64,000 bases of DNA from Hygrophila difformis. Its lineage: Eukaryota > Streptophyta > Magnoliopsida > Lamiales > Acanthaceae. Numbering within the stretch: position 1 is the first letter of the stretch; each line of letters opens with the position of its first letter. The position numbers and the translations under genes were made by a program. Positions 23,843 to 35,652 of this stretch are shown piece after piece. A model generated the notes under the pieces. It did not search any database, was not told the origin of the DNA, and worked only from the letters and a program-made list of their open reading frames with translations. The stretch spans positions 8,517,915-8,581,914 of the forward strand of contig JAOANR010000006.1 in NCBI GenBank assembly GCA_030278955.1, written 5' to 3'.

Positions 23843-24280
23843 TAGGGGTGGGAATAGGCCAGGTCAGGCCAGACTTGGCCTTATACGGCCTAGGCCTACT
23901 ATAGTTTTGAAAGACCTTTACCTGGCCTATTAGCCTTTATAGGCTTTGTTTATAGACCTAAAGCCTGACCTATTTTCAGGCTTTAAGCCTTTAAATGATC
24001 TGTTTAAGCTCATCAAATTTTTTTAAAAAATATTTATAAATATTATATAAATAATAAATAATAATATTAATAAATTATAGAAAAAATATAAAAAGATATT
24101 AAACAGGCCGGCCTACTTGGCTAAGTAGATTTTTTATAAGGCTTGGCCAATACCTATATAGCTAAACAGGTATTTGAAAAGTACCCGAGTCTAGCCTATT
24201 TGGTAAAAAAGGCCAGGCCAAACCTAAAATAGCCCCGGCCGTAGGCTCCTGTAGGGTAGTCTGACATATTCTCACCTATA
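23843..24280. mobile_element. hAT-type MITE, TAGGGGTG family (copy 2, GGCCTGGCC subtype)
   Basis: TAGGGGTGGGAATAGGCC at the left and a decayed ATATTCTCACCTATA at the right, bounded by an exact 8-bp duplication CTTATTGA (23835-23842 and 24281-24288). The subterminal sequence repeats GGCCTAGGCC/GGCCAGGCC rather than the GGTTCGGTT of copy 1. Confidence 0.82.
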
Positions 24281-24361
24281 CTTATTGATGAATTTTAATA
24301 CATTAAACATTTACTGTAGTTAATAACATAAAATAATATATATAATTATTTAAATATGAAA

Positions 24362-25768
24362 GAGATAAATATTTTTTTAGGCCATCAATAGGCAGGTAAT
24401 TCAATTTTGGGCCACGAAAGATTGAATTATGAAATTGAGCCACCAACAGGCATTCGGGCTGGTTTTTTAGGCCAAATTGACCAAGTCAACGTCTCAACGG
24501 GCCGTGTGTGCTCCACTCGCCACACACTCTCACGTGCTGGCCTAAAAGTTGCAATGTTTATCTTTTGATGGCCTATTTTAGGTTTTTTATTTTATTTTCT
24601 ATTTTTTTAAATTAAATTAAATAATACTTCATCCAACTATTTATTTATGTCTCGCTTTCATTTTTATTGTCCGTCACAATATTTTTTGTCTGTCAAAATT
24701 TAATTTATTTTTTAGATTTAATTATTTATTTTTTATTTTAGGTTAGATACTTTAATTAATTCTTGATGTTATTATTAATACAATTAATTCTACTTATTAT
24801 TTTTTTATAATATATATTTGTTTTATTTTGATTTATTATTTATTTTAATGAATGTTTATTTCACATCATGGTATTTTGACCACGGTATTTTATGTGGGGA
24901 TAGAGCGTATTTAATGTAGTGTATATTAGTATTTATTGTAGGAGTAAACTAGAAATTTATGTGATATAATTATATTAAATTTGAATTTTTAATTAATTTA
25001 GTTATGTGTGATGTATGGTCGTGTGTTGGGAATTATTAATTTCGTCAGTTTGAAATTTTAATTATTGATGTGATGCAGTAGGTTTGGTGATGTGATTTTT
25101 TTTTTTTGGTTGCAAAGCAGCCTATACAGTTATTAATATTTCATTACTTCTTAAGGTAGGTTTGGTGATTAATATTTCATTACTCCTTCCGTCACACTTA
25201 ACATATCTTGTTTGATTTGTGCACATCCAATGCACATTTTCAATCGTTAATATCTCAAAATCTGTAAAAAAAAAAAAGAAAAAAAAAGAATTATTTAAAA
25301 TATATATTCTAAAACTACATGAGTTTAAGATTCTAACAATACCCAACTCGACTATTTCTTTCTAATATATACTTGTAATAACATTAAGTCAAAGTTAAAT
25401 AATTAACAGTGACAAAAAATCAAACAAGAAAATTAAACTGGGACGGAGGGAGTATTTCTATAATGAGAATGAGACAAAAATGTTGAAATAGACAGAAAAA
25501 GGAAAGTGATGCATAAATAATGGAATGATGAAGAAATAATTATTTTAATTATCAAACAATTAAAACAGGCCACCAAAAGGAGACAATTTCCGCTTTTAAG
25601 CCATCGTGTGGTGATTGGGTTTCACGCGGCCCGATTTTGTGTGGTATTGGTCAAATTGGCTTTAAATTCGGCCCGAATGCCTGTTGGTGGCTCAATTTCA
25701 TAATTGAATCTTTCGTGGCCCAAAAGTGAATTACCTGCCTATTGATGGCCTAAAAAAATATTTATCTC
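24362..25768. mobile_element. Mutator-type non-autonomous element with long inverted ends
   Basis: The termini GAGATAAATATTTTTTTAGG and its complement at the right form inverted repeats of more than 120 bp (left 24362 to about 24490, right from about 25635), including GGCCATCAATAGGCAGGTAATTC and GAGCCACCAACAGGCATTCG. The flanks are an exact 9-bp duplication AATATGAAA (24353-24361 and 25769-25777). No transposase is visible. A Stowaway MITE is nested at 25183-25452. Confidence 0.88.
25183..25452. mobile_element. Stowaway-type MITE 7
   Basis: CTCCTTCCGTCACACTTAAC at the left and TGGGACGGAGGGAG at the right, flanked by TA. It is close in sequence to MITE 2 (AACATATCTTGTTTGATTTG), and is nested in the Mutator-type element. 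Confidence 0.85.
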
Positions 25769-25861
25769 AATATGAAAATAAGAACATGAAATAATAAATA
25801 TGTTCCTACTGTGTCCCATTAGAATTGTTATGTTTTTTTTAAAAAAAAAATCAATGTATTT

Positions 25862-26033
25862 TTTTTTTTTTGTAAACATTGACACTCATGTGTCGGCAAA
25901 GGTGTGTGGGAGCCCAAGCCACACAAATTACAAAGGGGGACAAAGGGGAGGGATAGAGGGCTGGGTAGGGATCGAACCCCCAACCTATTGGTTGGGAGCG
26001 GGGACGTAACCACTATGGTAAGTCCCCAACCCT
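25862..26033 (-). mobile_element. tRNA-derived SINE copy 2 (complete)
   Basis: On the minus strand it starts GGGTTGGGGACTTACCATAGTGG, contains a perfect RNA polymerase III B box GGTTCGATCCC, continues TTTGTAATTTGTGTGGCTTGGG and ends in poly-A (plus-strand T run 25862-25871). A 14-bp target duplication AAATCAATGTATTT flanks it (25848-25861 and 26034-26047), proving retroposition. Confidence 0.9.
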
Positions 26034-26147
26034 AAATCAATGTATTTATTTAACGTAAAAATAAAATCTATACTATAATATAGGATAAAATTATGTAATT
26101 AGACAAAAATAACAAGATCCAACCTAATTATTTTTATTATATCTATA

Positions 26148-26185
<38 letters not shown>

Positions 26186-26927
26186 TAATATAGTCCAAAT
26201 TCCCCCCACTTACCCATCCCCTTTTTTCAACACCCCTCTATCTATTTTTTATCAATTTCAACAACTCTGTATCTATATCTAATATTAATATAATACGTAG
26301 TATATATAATTAAATAATTAATATACAATTATATCTAAAATCACTCACATTATATGATATGATTTGATTAAATCTTTTCAACAACTCTATATCTATATCT
26401 AATATTAATATAATATAGATATCTATATAATTAATATATATATATATATAATTAAATGATTAGATACAATTATTATATCTAAAATCAGTCACATTATGTC
26501 ATCATTTGGATTTAAATCTATTCTAATATTCAATAATAACTATAATATACTAATAAAATATTTTCTACAGGATACTATGTGATTATGAGATCACATAATT
26601 TGATTTTATGGTAATTTTATTCAATTAATCAAATAATAATTTGATTAAATCATTAATTGATTAATTTAATATGTTTTTTTAATTATTATGGTCGCAAATT
26701 CTTTCATCATAAAATCATTTTAGTGGTGCAAAACTAACTATAATATATATCAATATAAATTTGTGTTTCATCAAAGTCATTAAAATATTATAATATCTTT
26801 AATTAATTTGTGCGATTATATATTTTTAGAAGATTACGTCAAATCCGATTCCATTCTTCTATATTTGCATCCCTCCATCAAACCCCTCATATTTCTCGAT
26901 AAATAGTCCACTCATTTATCAAATCTC

Positions 26928-27065
26928 ATGGTTGTGTTGAAATTATCATCCTCACATTTTATTTCTTTATTCTTATTCTTCCTTATTTCTTTATGTCTTC
27001 TCAACTTTGATTTTATATTTAAACAATGTCTTTTGTTTCTTCTTCACATGCCAATATTTTACTAA
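26928..27065 (+). CDS. Small hydrophobic ORF, signal-peptide-like (speculative)
   Basis: A 45-codon frame beginning MVVLKLSSSHFISLFLFFL looks like an N-terminal signal peptide or membrane anchor with two later Cys. A second frame from ATG at 27026 (MSFVSSSHANILLIFFCC) could splice at CAT|GTAAGAA (about 27131) to TTTGCAG (about 27235) and end in a CC-containing tail. No family is recognised, and AT-rich DNA readily yields hydrophobic frames. It lies inside a candidate Helitron, so a captured gene fragment is possible. Confidence 0.2.
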   Translation: MVVLKLSSSHFISLFLFFLISLCLLNFDFIFKQCLLFLLHMPIFY

Positions 27066-27948
27066 TATTTTTTTGTTGCGGGTTAATTTTCCTCTCTTTT
27101 GTTGTAAAATATTCTTCATCTTACTATTCATGTAAGAATCTTATTTCTTCTTACTCCGCGCGTGAATAATATTAATGAATTTTTTTACGTAATGTTAAAT
27201 ATATGTTTCTAATACTTTTCCATTGTCTTTGCAGGATTACATATTGCTGTAACGCAGAATTGCAATGAAGTCATACTATACAAATTCTTTTTGTCATTCT
27301 CCATTGTATACTATTCAAAACTGTTTGTATATCATGAAACTATTGTATGTTGATTTTATTATTGTTTGTTTGTTGTCTTAATTCGAAATTCAAAAACAGA
27401 GAAAAAAACTGAACAGTGTAAATTTGGAGATGTTCCCACTAATTTTTTTATTTATGTATTTTTGTTATAGATTATCCTTTTATGATATTTTGCCTTTTGA
27501 AAAAATTTAGTATGATAATCCATTAAATTAAATATTTACCACAAATCAATTTAAATTATATTATAATTAATCATGTAATGTAAATTTCTTTAATTTTTAT
27601 ATTTGATTTTATGACGAATAATTTTTTAAAATTAATGATATATGTCTTCTACTATTATCATTTAAACCTGTTTCATATCTGAATTTTGGAATCCACAATT
27701 ATTTAGTTTAAAATTAGGAAATGATTTATTCATAAATTCTTTTATTAATTTAAATACGAGAATGATATAACCCTATATAAATTCTATATTTTTAAAGAAA
27801 CTATTTTTAAAGAAACTATTAATTAATGTTAACAGTATAATAACCATCCATAAATTTAAAAGATTTAATTTGATATTCTATATTTTTTAACTTCGTTTAA
27901 TTGAATAAATATATACTATATAGTTGTATAATATAATATAGTATAATA

Positions 27949-28208
27949 CTCCCTCCGTTTTTTTTTGTTAGCTACTGTTGACTAATGAGTACTGTTCACT
28001 TATATATTTTGACTTAAAGTATTCTCATGGTTATACAAGTTAAAATATAGCCAAGTGTGATCTTGTTAGATTCGTCTCGTCTTGTAGATTTTAAATATCG
28101 AAATTTTAGAATTTTTACATGTACCGAATTTGAATTATTAATGGTTTAAAATGTGCATTGGACTGCGTGCTGAGTGGGTCTGTAGCTATCTTTAAAAAAC
28201 GGAGGAAG
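27949..28208. mobile_element. Stowaway-type MITE 8 (GTTAGCTACTGTTGAC subfamily)
   Basis: CTCCCTCCGTTTTTTTTTG at the left and AAAAAACGGAGGAAG at the right, flanked by TA. Nearly identical in sequence and length to 40661-40921, and similar to 49401-49657, which indicates a recently active subfamily. Confidence 0.88.
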
Positions 28209-28299
28209 TATAATATAATATAAGAATTATAAATTCATGATTAAATTTGTATTAGCCAATTCATATCTATGTGAACAATGTTAGAAGATTATTTTCAAC

Positions 28300-28660
28300 A
28301 CTATTTTTTTGGGAAGCCGGAGACAGATAACAAATAGAAAATAAAATAAAGGAAAAAAAATAGCAAAAAAGGTGTCCGAAAAAGGATAAAGGAGAAAATG
28401 AGCTAAAAGCTCTAGCCCACACGCTGGAAGAATATGCCGCTAATGGCCCGTGCATGAAGTTGGGGGAAGGCCAAAATAGTGTAGAATTCTTCAAGAGATG
28501 CACTACGTTTCGCTAGACAATTCCCAACCATGTTACTTCGCGAAGTACATGATGAACTGAACAACGCCCAAAGATGTCTCTCCGGTCTTTAATCTGATGC
28601 AAGAGCAGAGCCAGGGGTGCAAAGACTGGTCAAAGAGTCCATAGCATTATTAGAATATAA
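28300..28660 (-). pseudogene. LINE 3' end: RNase H tail (minus strand)
   Basis: The minus strand reads HHVLRE, then after a frame change NMVGNCLAKRSASLEEFYTI and LAFPQ, a stop, and a tail ending GGCTTCCC plus poly-A (plus-strand T run at about 28303-28309). It is homologous to 22331-22780. Only the end of the RNase H-like domain remains. Confidence 0.62.
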
Positions 28661-29060
28661 TAATAATAAATTAGTATATAAAATAGAGTTAAATTTAAAA
28701 AAATAAAAATACTAAAGAATGCCATTTATAAATTAAGTAATGTATAAATTAAAAATGTAAATTCAAATATATTACAAATTTCGTATCAGAATTTAGCAAA
28801 TTTTATGGTAAATTTATAAATTAAGTAATGTAACCTTAAATTGATTATGGGCTAAATCATTCAGACAACAAGATTAGAAAATAGTTTAATTGCTAAAGTT
28901 GCTAAACCGTTTTGTCAAATTTTTTCTAAATAAGAAAATTTGCATGAACCAAGTTTTATGTAATAAAATATTTAATTATTTTTAATATTATGTTATTTCT
29001 TTTTTTAAAAAAAAATAGTATAAATTTTACTTCCGCGCAATGCGCGGGTGGGTGTGCTAG

Positions 29061-30110
29061 TACATGCAATAAAATTAAACCAAATTTAAGGAATAAACAA
29101 TATTTCCAGTTTCGACTCTTAAAAAAAAACAATGTTAAAGCCTCAAATGTAACACCGAAAAGGAATATAATATTTATAATTAATAAATTAATAAATACAC
29201 TTTATTAATTATATATGCATAAAATATTGAATATTATAATTACCTTAAATAATTCTAAATCTAATGAGTTGATTATTTGTCATCATTATATAATACTAAC
29301 ATGATTCTAAGAATTAAAAAATAGATTTCAATAGATTATCCAATCTCTCAATGAATAATACACTAACCAGTTTTTTCTTTGGGTAATTCTAGTATATCCC
29401 CATATCTCATTGGACCTAATGCTAATTACTTAATAATTGGGTGGACATTGAAGAAAATTCTACATATACAAAGTCTCGAACTCGATATTTTATTTAAACT
29501 GCCAGAGCCTTATACCACTCATACTAACTCAATTCTTTTACCATTTTTTTGGCGGAGTATTCTTTTACGAGTTAATCTACTACACTCCTTACATTATTAA
29601 AGAAATATTACAAATTTAAACAATCTCGTAGAATACTCATAAATTAAAAGTTTCTCTTTAAAAAAACTATTTATATTAAAAAATAAAACGCGAAAATTTG
29701 AAAATATAAATGAGAAATTGCATTAATTTTTATATTTCAATTATTGCGAGAAAGAAATGTTATTTTTAATGTAATTATATGTATATATATGTTGATTTTA
29801 AGGACTTATTTATATTGTTTTTTTTAAAAAAAATTAATTAGTTTGTGCCAGCCATGTCAAACAAATTAATTAAGGTAAAAAATAAATAGAAATAATAAGT
29901 AGCCAGTTAAAATTAAGGAATTAATCCTAAACTCTAAAAATTCAACTCCAAACTTAAAAGTTGAATTATTATTTTTTTTTTTCAAATAAAAAAATTAGGT
30001 ATCGAAATATAAGAGAGAACCCAAGCCAAAAAAAATACTAGTCCACAATACTTATAATATTTAAAATAATAAAATAATAATAGTAATAATAATAATCTGA
30101 TTTCCATCCC
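29061..30110. other. AT-rich spacer, no gene seen
   Basis: Low-complexity A/T sequence up to the promoter of the acidic-protein gene. No element ends or coding signal found. Confidence 0.4.
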
Positions 30111-30120
30111 TATAAATATA
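30111..30120 (+). promoter_or_regulatory. TATA box of the acidic-protein gene
   Basis: TATAAATATA lies about 100 bp upstream of the ATG at 30219, followed by a pyrimidine/CACC-rich leader. Spacing suggests transcription starts near 30145. Confidence 0.6.
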
Positions 30121-30218
30121 CCCCCTCACTGTGATCACTCCTCACCAGTCACCACCAGCCTTTCAGCTTTCACTCTTCGTCAGTCAGTTTTCTTACGCAG
30201 TGCTTCTCGGCAACACCA

Positions 30219-31278
30219 ATGGCCGCTACTCAGGTATGGTTGTTCGAATTCATCCGCTACTTATTATTTTCATTGATCTGATCTCCTATGCTCTGCTCTG
30301 CTTTAGATCGTGTTCTGATTCAACTTGATTACACTAGTAATATAGATGTTCATCGTCGTGGAAAACGTGCTTTATTTGTCTGGTTTTTTGACGATCGTCA
30401 CAATAAAATGGATGCGATCGATCCTCGTTGTTGTGCTTTAATTTGAATGTTGAATATGTTACTTGAAAATTCGTCTCGTCATCGTCGCCGAAGTTGATTT
30501 GGAGATCGATGATCATTAGCGGATATGATTCGCGCGATTCTGTTAGTGATCGTAGTGTTTAAATGTTTAACTACCGGAAATCGCGCGAATAAGTTTTTCG
30601 ATCGTGCTGGTTTATCCTTCAGTTTTTGCACAATTTATAAACGATCGTTTCTCAATTTAGTTATTTATATGGTGCATCGATCGAACCGGACATTTTCCTT
30701 GTGAGTCGCAGGTTGAATCAGTTCCCACGCCAGTTCCAGAGGAATCAACCGTCGTCACCAAGGAAGAGAAGGTGGAGGAGGCTGCTCCACCAGCCGCCTC
30801 CGCCGCCGTTGAGGAACCACAGCCTCAGGAAGAGACTGAGGAAACACCTGTAGAGGAGACTGCAGCTGCCCCAGAATCCGATCCGCCAGCCACAGAAACC
30901 GAACCAGAGAACGTTATTGCCAATGAGCCAGCCAAGGAAACCGCCGCCGTGGATGTTACAGATAAGGAAGTTGTGGAGGAAGCCGGGGAACCCGCTGCTC
31001 CTGAATCCGATCAGCCAGCCACAGAAACCGAACCAGAAAAAGTTGTAGCCGATGAGCCAGCCGCTGCCACTGAAGAGCCAGCCAAAGAAGCCGCCGCCGT
31101 TGAAGTTACAGATAAGGAAGTTGTGGAGGAAGCCGGAGAAACCGCAGCTCCTGAAAAGGAGGCAGAGAAACCAGCCGAAGCTGCTGAGGAGTCAGTACCA
31201 GAGGCCGAGCCTGCGAATGAAGCTGCTGCACCGGTGGAGGAAGCCGCTGCGGAGGAGCCGGCTGAGAAAAAAGAGTGA
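30219..31278 (+). CDS. Glu/Ala/Pro-rich acidic protein (pKIWI501 / Hev b 5-like)
   Basis: Two exons, 30219-30233 (only MAATQ) and 30712-31278, joined in phase 0, give a 193-aa strongly acidic protein. It is almost entirely E, A, P, T and V with no predicted fold, signal peptide or membrane span. Start VESVPTPVPEESTVVTKEEK and overall composition resemble the small plant family that includes kiwifruit pKIWI501 and Hevea Hev b 5, whose molecular role is not established. The centre is an internal duplication: ESD[P/Q]PATETEPE..VTDKEVVEEAGE occurs twice (roughly residues 60-100 and 101-150). The first intron sits right after five codons and a TATA box lies upstream, an arrangement common in highly expressed genes. 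The gene is real by splice and frame logic; family assignment rests on composition and length. Confidence 0.75.
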
Positions 31279-32879
31279 AGAATTATTATACTGTAAGCTG
31301 CTGCAAGGTTAAATCCACTGGTTTTGAAGTATTTAAAATTTATTTCTTTGTTGTTTAATTGCTATTGCTACTATATATATGTACCTCTGCACTATATTAT
31401 ATGCATATGGAATGTACGGAGTGGTATATCATTATATCACATAAGTATATATCGTGGGGTTGAGTCATGAGATATATGAACAGTTTTTGTTGGCATGTAT
31501 GGTTTGATTTGGTCCCATTTGAGTCACATTGAGATGTTCCTTATATTTACTACTAGTTGTTTTGATGGAATAATAAAGACGAGCTGGTATTACTATGGGC
31601 GTCATTATTAAACAATTCTTTGCATTTATTTCTAATGTCTATCAGTGTTGTTATGACTTCTGATTAATTCTCCTTCTCAGTGGATTGTACATTGTTGATT
31701 TTGTTATATATTGGATTGAATAATTTGTTATAGCTTGTGTGACTGTGATCAGCTTAGCTAGTAAGATGCATTCACTTGGTGGCCACATGCAAATGTGAAA
31801 CGTCAACAATGTTGCTAATTAGGGATCTTCAGGGGATCAATTAATGGACACAGCTACAAAAACATAGTAGTAAATAAGATGAATCACACTTCTGATCGGT
31901 TACCACCCACACGTATAATTTAGACTCCAATTGTTGATAGAATAAAACCTAAAACGTCTTCACTTATTGAACATGAAGTGATTTAATAAGAACGACTGAG
32001 TAGATAAAAGAAAAATAAATTGTAAGAGACAATGCATATTATGCAAACTCAGTGACTTTGGTGTTCAGTTGCCAACCTGCAGCTGAGTGTTGTGAAATGC
32101 TTTCAATACATAACTGGCGTCTAAAAGTGACATGGCCTGGCCACATGGGCCACGAAATGTTCAATTATTATTATGGTCTTAAAAATGCATAATTTTACAT
32201 TCGTAAAACTATAATTGAAAGTGATGCAAAAAGCAAAGCAAGGATATTAAAATTTTAAGCAAAACGTCTCCGGCATACTCATAACGTAAACACGTTATAG
32301 GTCTTACAATAAAGTAGTACCTGACAAAAAATTATTAAAATGGATGATTTTAGTTGAAAACTTCGTTTGAACTTAGTTTAGACTTATAGGCTTCATTTCG
32401 AACGTCTAAATTCGACATCAATATCATTCTTAACTTATTATCGAACAAAATTGGATATTTTAGTTATAATAGCTTAGAAATGAACTTTAATTGTTGGATT
32501 TTAGGCTCGAAATTATATTTCGTTATAAATTTCACTTAATTTTTTATTGGAAAAATTATGATATTTACATGATACTAATAACTTAATTTGCAATACACTA
32601 AAATAACAAAGCGTCATCCTATTACTTATAATTTTATCTATAAAATTAATTCAAAATTATGATAAAAACGAATTTAAAAAAATTATCCCATACTGATATC
32701 TTTTAGATATATGATGAAATATTATGAGTTCTGACCCGAAAATGGAACTGTAAAATAATTGGGCTCAATATAAATGTGGGCGGCCCAAATGCATATGCCC
32801 AGTCTAAATCAGCCCAATACTATCTGAAAATGAAGTGTTACAGCAAACCAACCAAATACTACTAATCAACATTCACCCC
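31279..32879. other. 3' flank and spacer, no gene seen
   Basis: The first few hundred bases probably include the 3' UTR of the acidic-protein gene (an AATAAAG lies near 31570). The rest is AT-rich without a supported gene. Confidence 0.4.
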
Positions 32880-33004
32880 TACCTAACAACCATAGGTTGG
32901 GGTTGGATTTCCACCCGGCCCACTATCCCCCTTTTATCTCCTTTGTAATTTGTGTAGTTTGTACTCTCACACACTTGGCCGAGTGTCAATGTTTACCAAA
33001 AAAA
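32880..33004 (+). mobile_element. tRNA-derived SINE copy 3 (5'-truncated, plus strand)
   Basis: Shares ATAGGTTGGGGTTGGATTTCC, CTCCTTTGTAATTTGTGTAG, CTTGGCCGAGTGTCAATGTT and a short A-run end with the SINE at 25862-26033, in the opposite orientation. The B box is mutated. Confidence 0.7.
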
Positions 33005-35652
33005 CATTCAGAATAATATAAAAAGCAACTTAACCACCATATCGCTGAATAACACATAAACAGCAACTGTCAAAATTACCGAAGACTTGAATCAGATGTC
33101 CACGACAACAATTTATTAATACAAGAAGTAAAAAAGTCCACTAGATCCTAAACAAAGTGATACACTAACACCAGTACATCAGCATGCATACATACATGTA
33201 TTGTACATATACATATACTTTTCATCATGCCGTTAAAACAACAGACAGCACATTCTTCTGTACAGAGTCAACTAATAAAGACTAAAGTAATCTTCCTAGC
33301 AAAAGCCACAATTCTTACCCTGTCAAGGAACACAAACAAATCCATAGAAACCAAAGGATCCCATAAGAAAGTTGCTCAATGGATGGATGGCACTCTTTCT
33401 GGCCCTTAAAGTTGTGCTGCAAACCTGTTAGCCTACCTTGTGCTACACATTTCTAAATGACTTCAAAATTCCCTACAACTTCAAATAGGGTGGCATATTC
33501 ATTGATGTCACGTCACCTCCTCATGTAATTCGCCATTTCTTGTCAACATATATATACAATAGCTCCATGAAGGAATTGGGGTAGAAATTTGACAGAAGAA
33601 CTGAGTGAGCTTTTCTTCCTGTTATTCTTGATTGCCTGAATCTGTTGCTATCCTGCAAGCAGGGAATGTGCAAAATTTGAATTTTTTCATGCTAAGCACG
33701 TTTTGTGATTCATGAACTCTGAAATTTCGATTCAAGCAGGCCAAATAGAGTATTACAATAAGAAAGAGATGAATGCTAGGGGGGTCAAAACTGGATAAAG
33801 GATCTCCCTCTACGTAAAGTACAAAACTCAGCAAGAAGGGAATTTGCAAACGCCACAGAAGCAGCCAAATACCTTACCACACTCATCCAAATTGATGAGA
33901 AGACAAAGAAAGAAGAATAAACAAAAGGAAAAGTACAGTTTCACCCAGACATCAAAATTAACTTCATATTGATACACGACTACACAATCCTTCACATTGT
34001 CTCAAAAACTCAAACGAATAATTCCTCGGTCTAGATTGATTGATGATGGAACTGTAAATCAATATCTGGGATTATTGCAATAAAAATAGATTGATCATTA
34101 GCTCACCACTGAAGATTGTATCCGCGTAGTCTATTTCTTCCTTCCATTAATTTTAGCTATTTATGGTAAAATTTGATTTCATCATTACACAAACAAGATA
34201 TTGGTCAACTTTGAAGGGGCAAAGTTAGGGTGTGGAGGCTTTTTGGAAGTATGTAGAGACAGTGAACCTAGTCCTCAATAGTGCTGGATGATGAGAAATC
34301 GGTGTGGTGCTACCTTGACCTAGGCTGGATGTTAATTGACCCCATATCAAATTCTTAACTGAAGAACTTCAGCTTGAGAGATTGCTTGCTACCTACTGTT
34401 AGCAAGCCCTTTTCCCTGGTGCCGGACTGTTGATTTAGAACACAGAAGGGACTGTTGCCTAATGTGATCATTGCAATGAAAGTGAAGAGTGGAACATTCA
34501 AGTTTCAACTATGACTGAAGAAAAATTGAATGGCTATTCTTTTGAATTATTGGCATTACGTATGATGGACCTAACAGAGTTCACAATGGCTATGATACAA
34601 ATATAACTACGGAAATAATCGAATTGGATGAAAATGATTAGCTCAGAACTGGAGACCAGGAGAATTTATTAAGTACGACAAAATACAAATGGAGGCACAC
34701 AGTGGCGTCTTGGCGACCACAAACAATTGCAAGTTATCGGAGCAGCATAACATACTAATGATGTTTACAATCTGGAGATACTAGATGTGAAGAGAGAGTC
34801 CTATAGTAAAAACCAATGACAAGCTGAATGAATCATCTGCAGTAGAAGGAAAAGCATTCCAGAAATAATGAAAGGAGATTAAACAAAGATTCTGAAATAA
34901 AATTTCTTCAAGGTTCTATTTTAAAATTTAAAGTTTCAACATCTAGTCCTACAAGTGATTGTAACTTTCCTTAATCAGTTCACTCCTAAGTTTTACATTG
35001 AAAACAACTAATTAATGTTGAGCAATGATATTTACATTGCGGACTTTATGAAGTTTTCAAATGTTATTCTCAGATCATAAACAATCTATTCCACACCTTT
35101 TAATAGGATATTACAGATAACCATACATATATAACAGCAAATCAAAGATGTTTCTGCAGTCATTATTTCAACATATACTTCACATTACTGAAGCAAACAG
35201 GGAGATTTATTTACATTTTGACAACATGAGTACATGACAGCATTAAACACTATACAATATGCACTTATGCAGTACAAGTGAAGCTTGTGAAACTAAGTTC
35301 AAAGATACAATATAAAGGATTTCATACTGATATACATACAGACTTGCACAGACACACGGACAAGCCCTGTTAGAAAAGTAAGGAGGAATTATCAACTACT
35401 TGACAAGACTAAAGTGAAGAAGTGAAGTCAGACTGGGAAGTTTTATTCACATGATGGCCATCATCATTACTTCCCTCCTCAAACACCAAACATACTTCAG
35501 AACTGAAACCATATGCTACTAGCAGTAAGAATTTTATGGAATAATGTTGGACTGTCTTAAATGTCATCATGAAAAGAAATATGTACCTCTATATTGTCTC
35601 ATCCAACAAGCTTTCTTTCTTGACTTTGGCCTCTTCTCTTCTGCTCTTCCTG
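33005..35652 (-). other. Low-repeat region 3' of the F-box gene; 3' UTR or non-coding transcript possible
   Basis: This stretch has more balanced composition than the AT-rich spacers, and no transposon ends were found. Short frames on both strands (for example 33622-33849 minus) match nothing known. It may be extended, possibly spliced, 3' UTR of the minus-strand F-box gene or an independent non-coding RNA; the sequence alone cannot decide. Confidence 0.3.

Larger units (their letters stand above)
26142..29060 (+). mobile_element. Candidate Helitron (non-autonomous), 3' end well defined
   Basis: The right end CCGCGCAATGCGCGGGTGG then TGTGCTAG, followed by T at 29061, is the classic Helitron stem plus CTAG terminus. 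A compatible left end TCTATATCTATATATATA preceded by A lies at 26142, like the left end proposed for 11580-13726. The interior holds Stowaway MITE 8, a LINE tail and small hydrophobic ORFs, all probably nested or captured. No Rep/helicase gene. The left boundary is tentative. Confidence 0.45.

Noticed and set aside
25900..26032. Possible tRNA gene (intact B box, tRNA-like start)
   Set aside because: Flanked by a 14-bp target duplication with a poly-A end and repeated elsewhere, so it is a SINE and not a tRNA gene.
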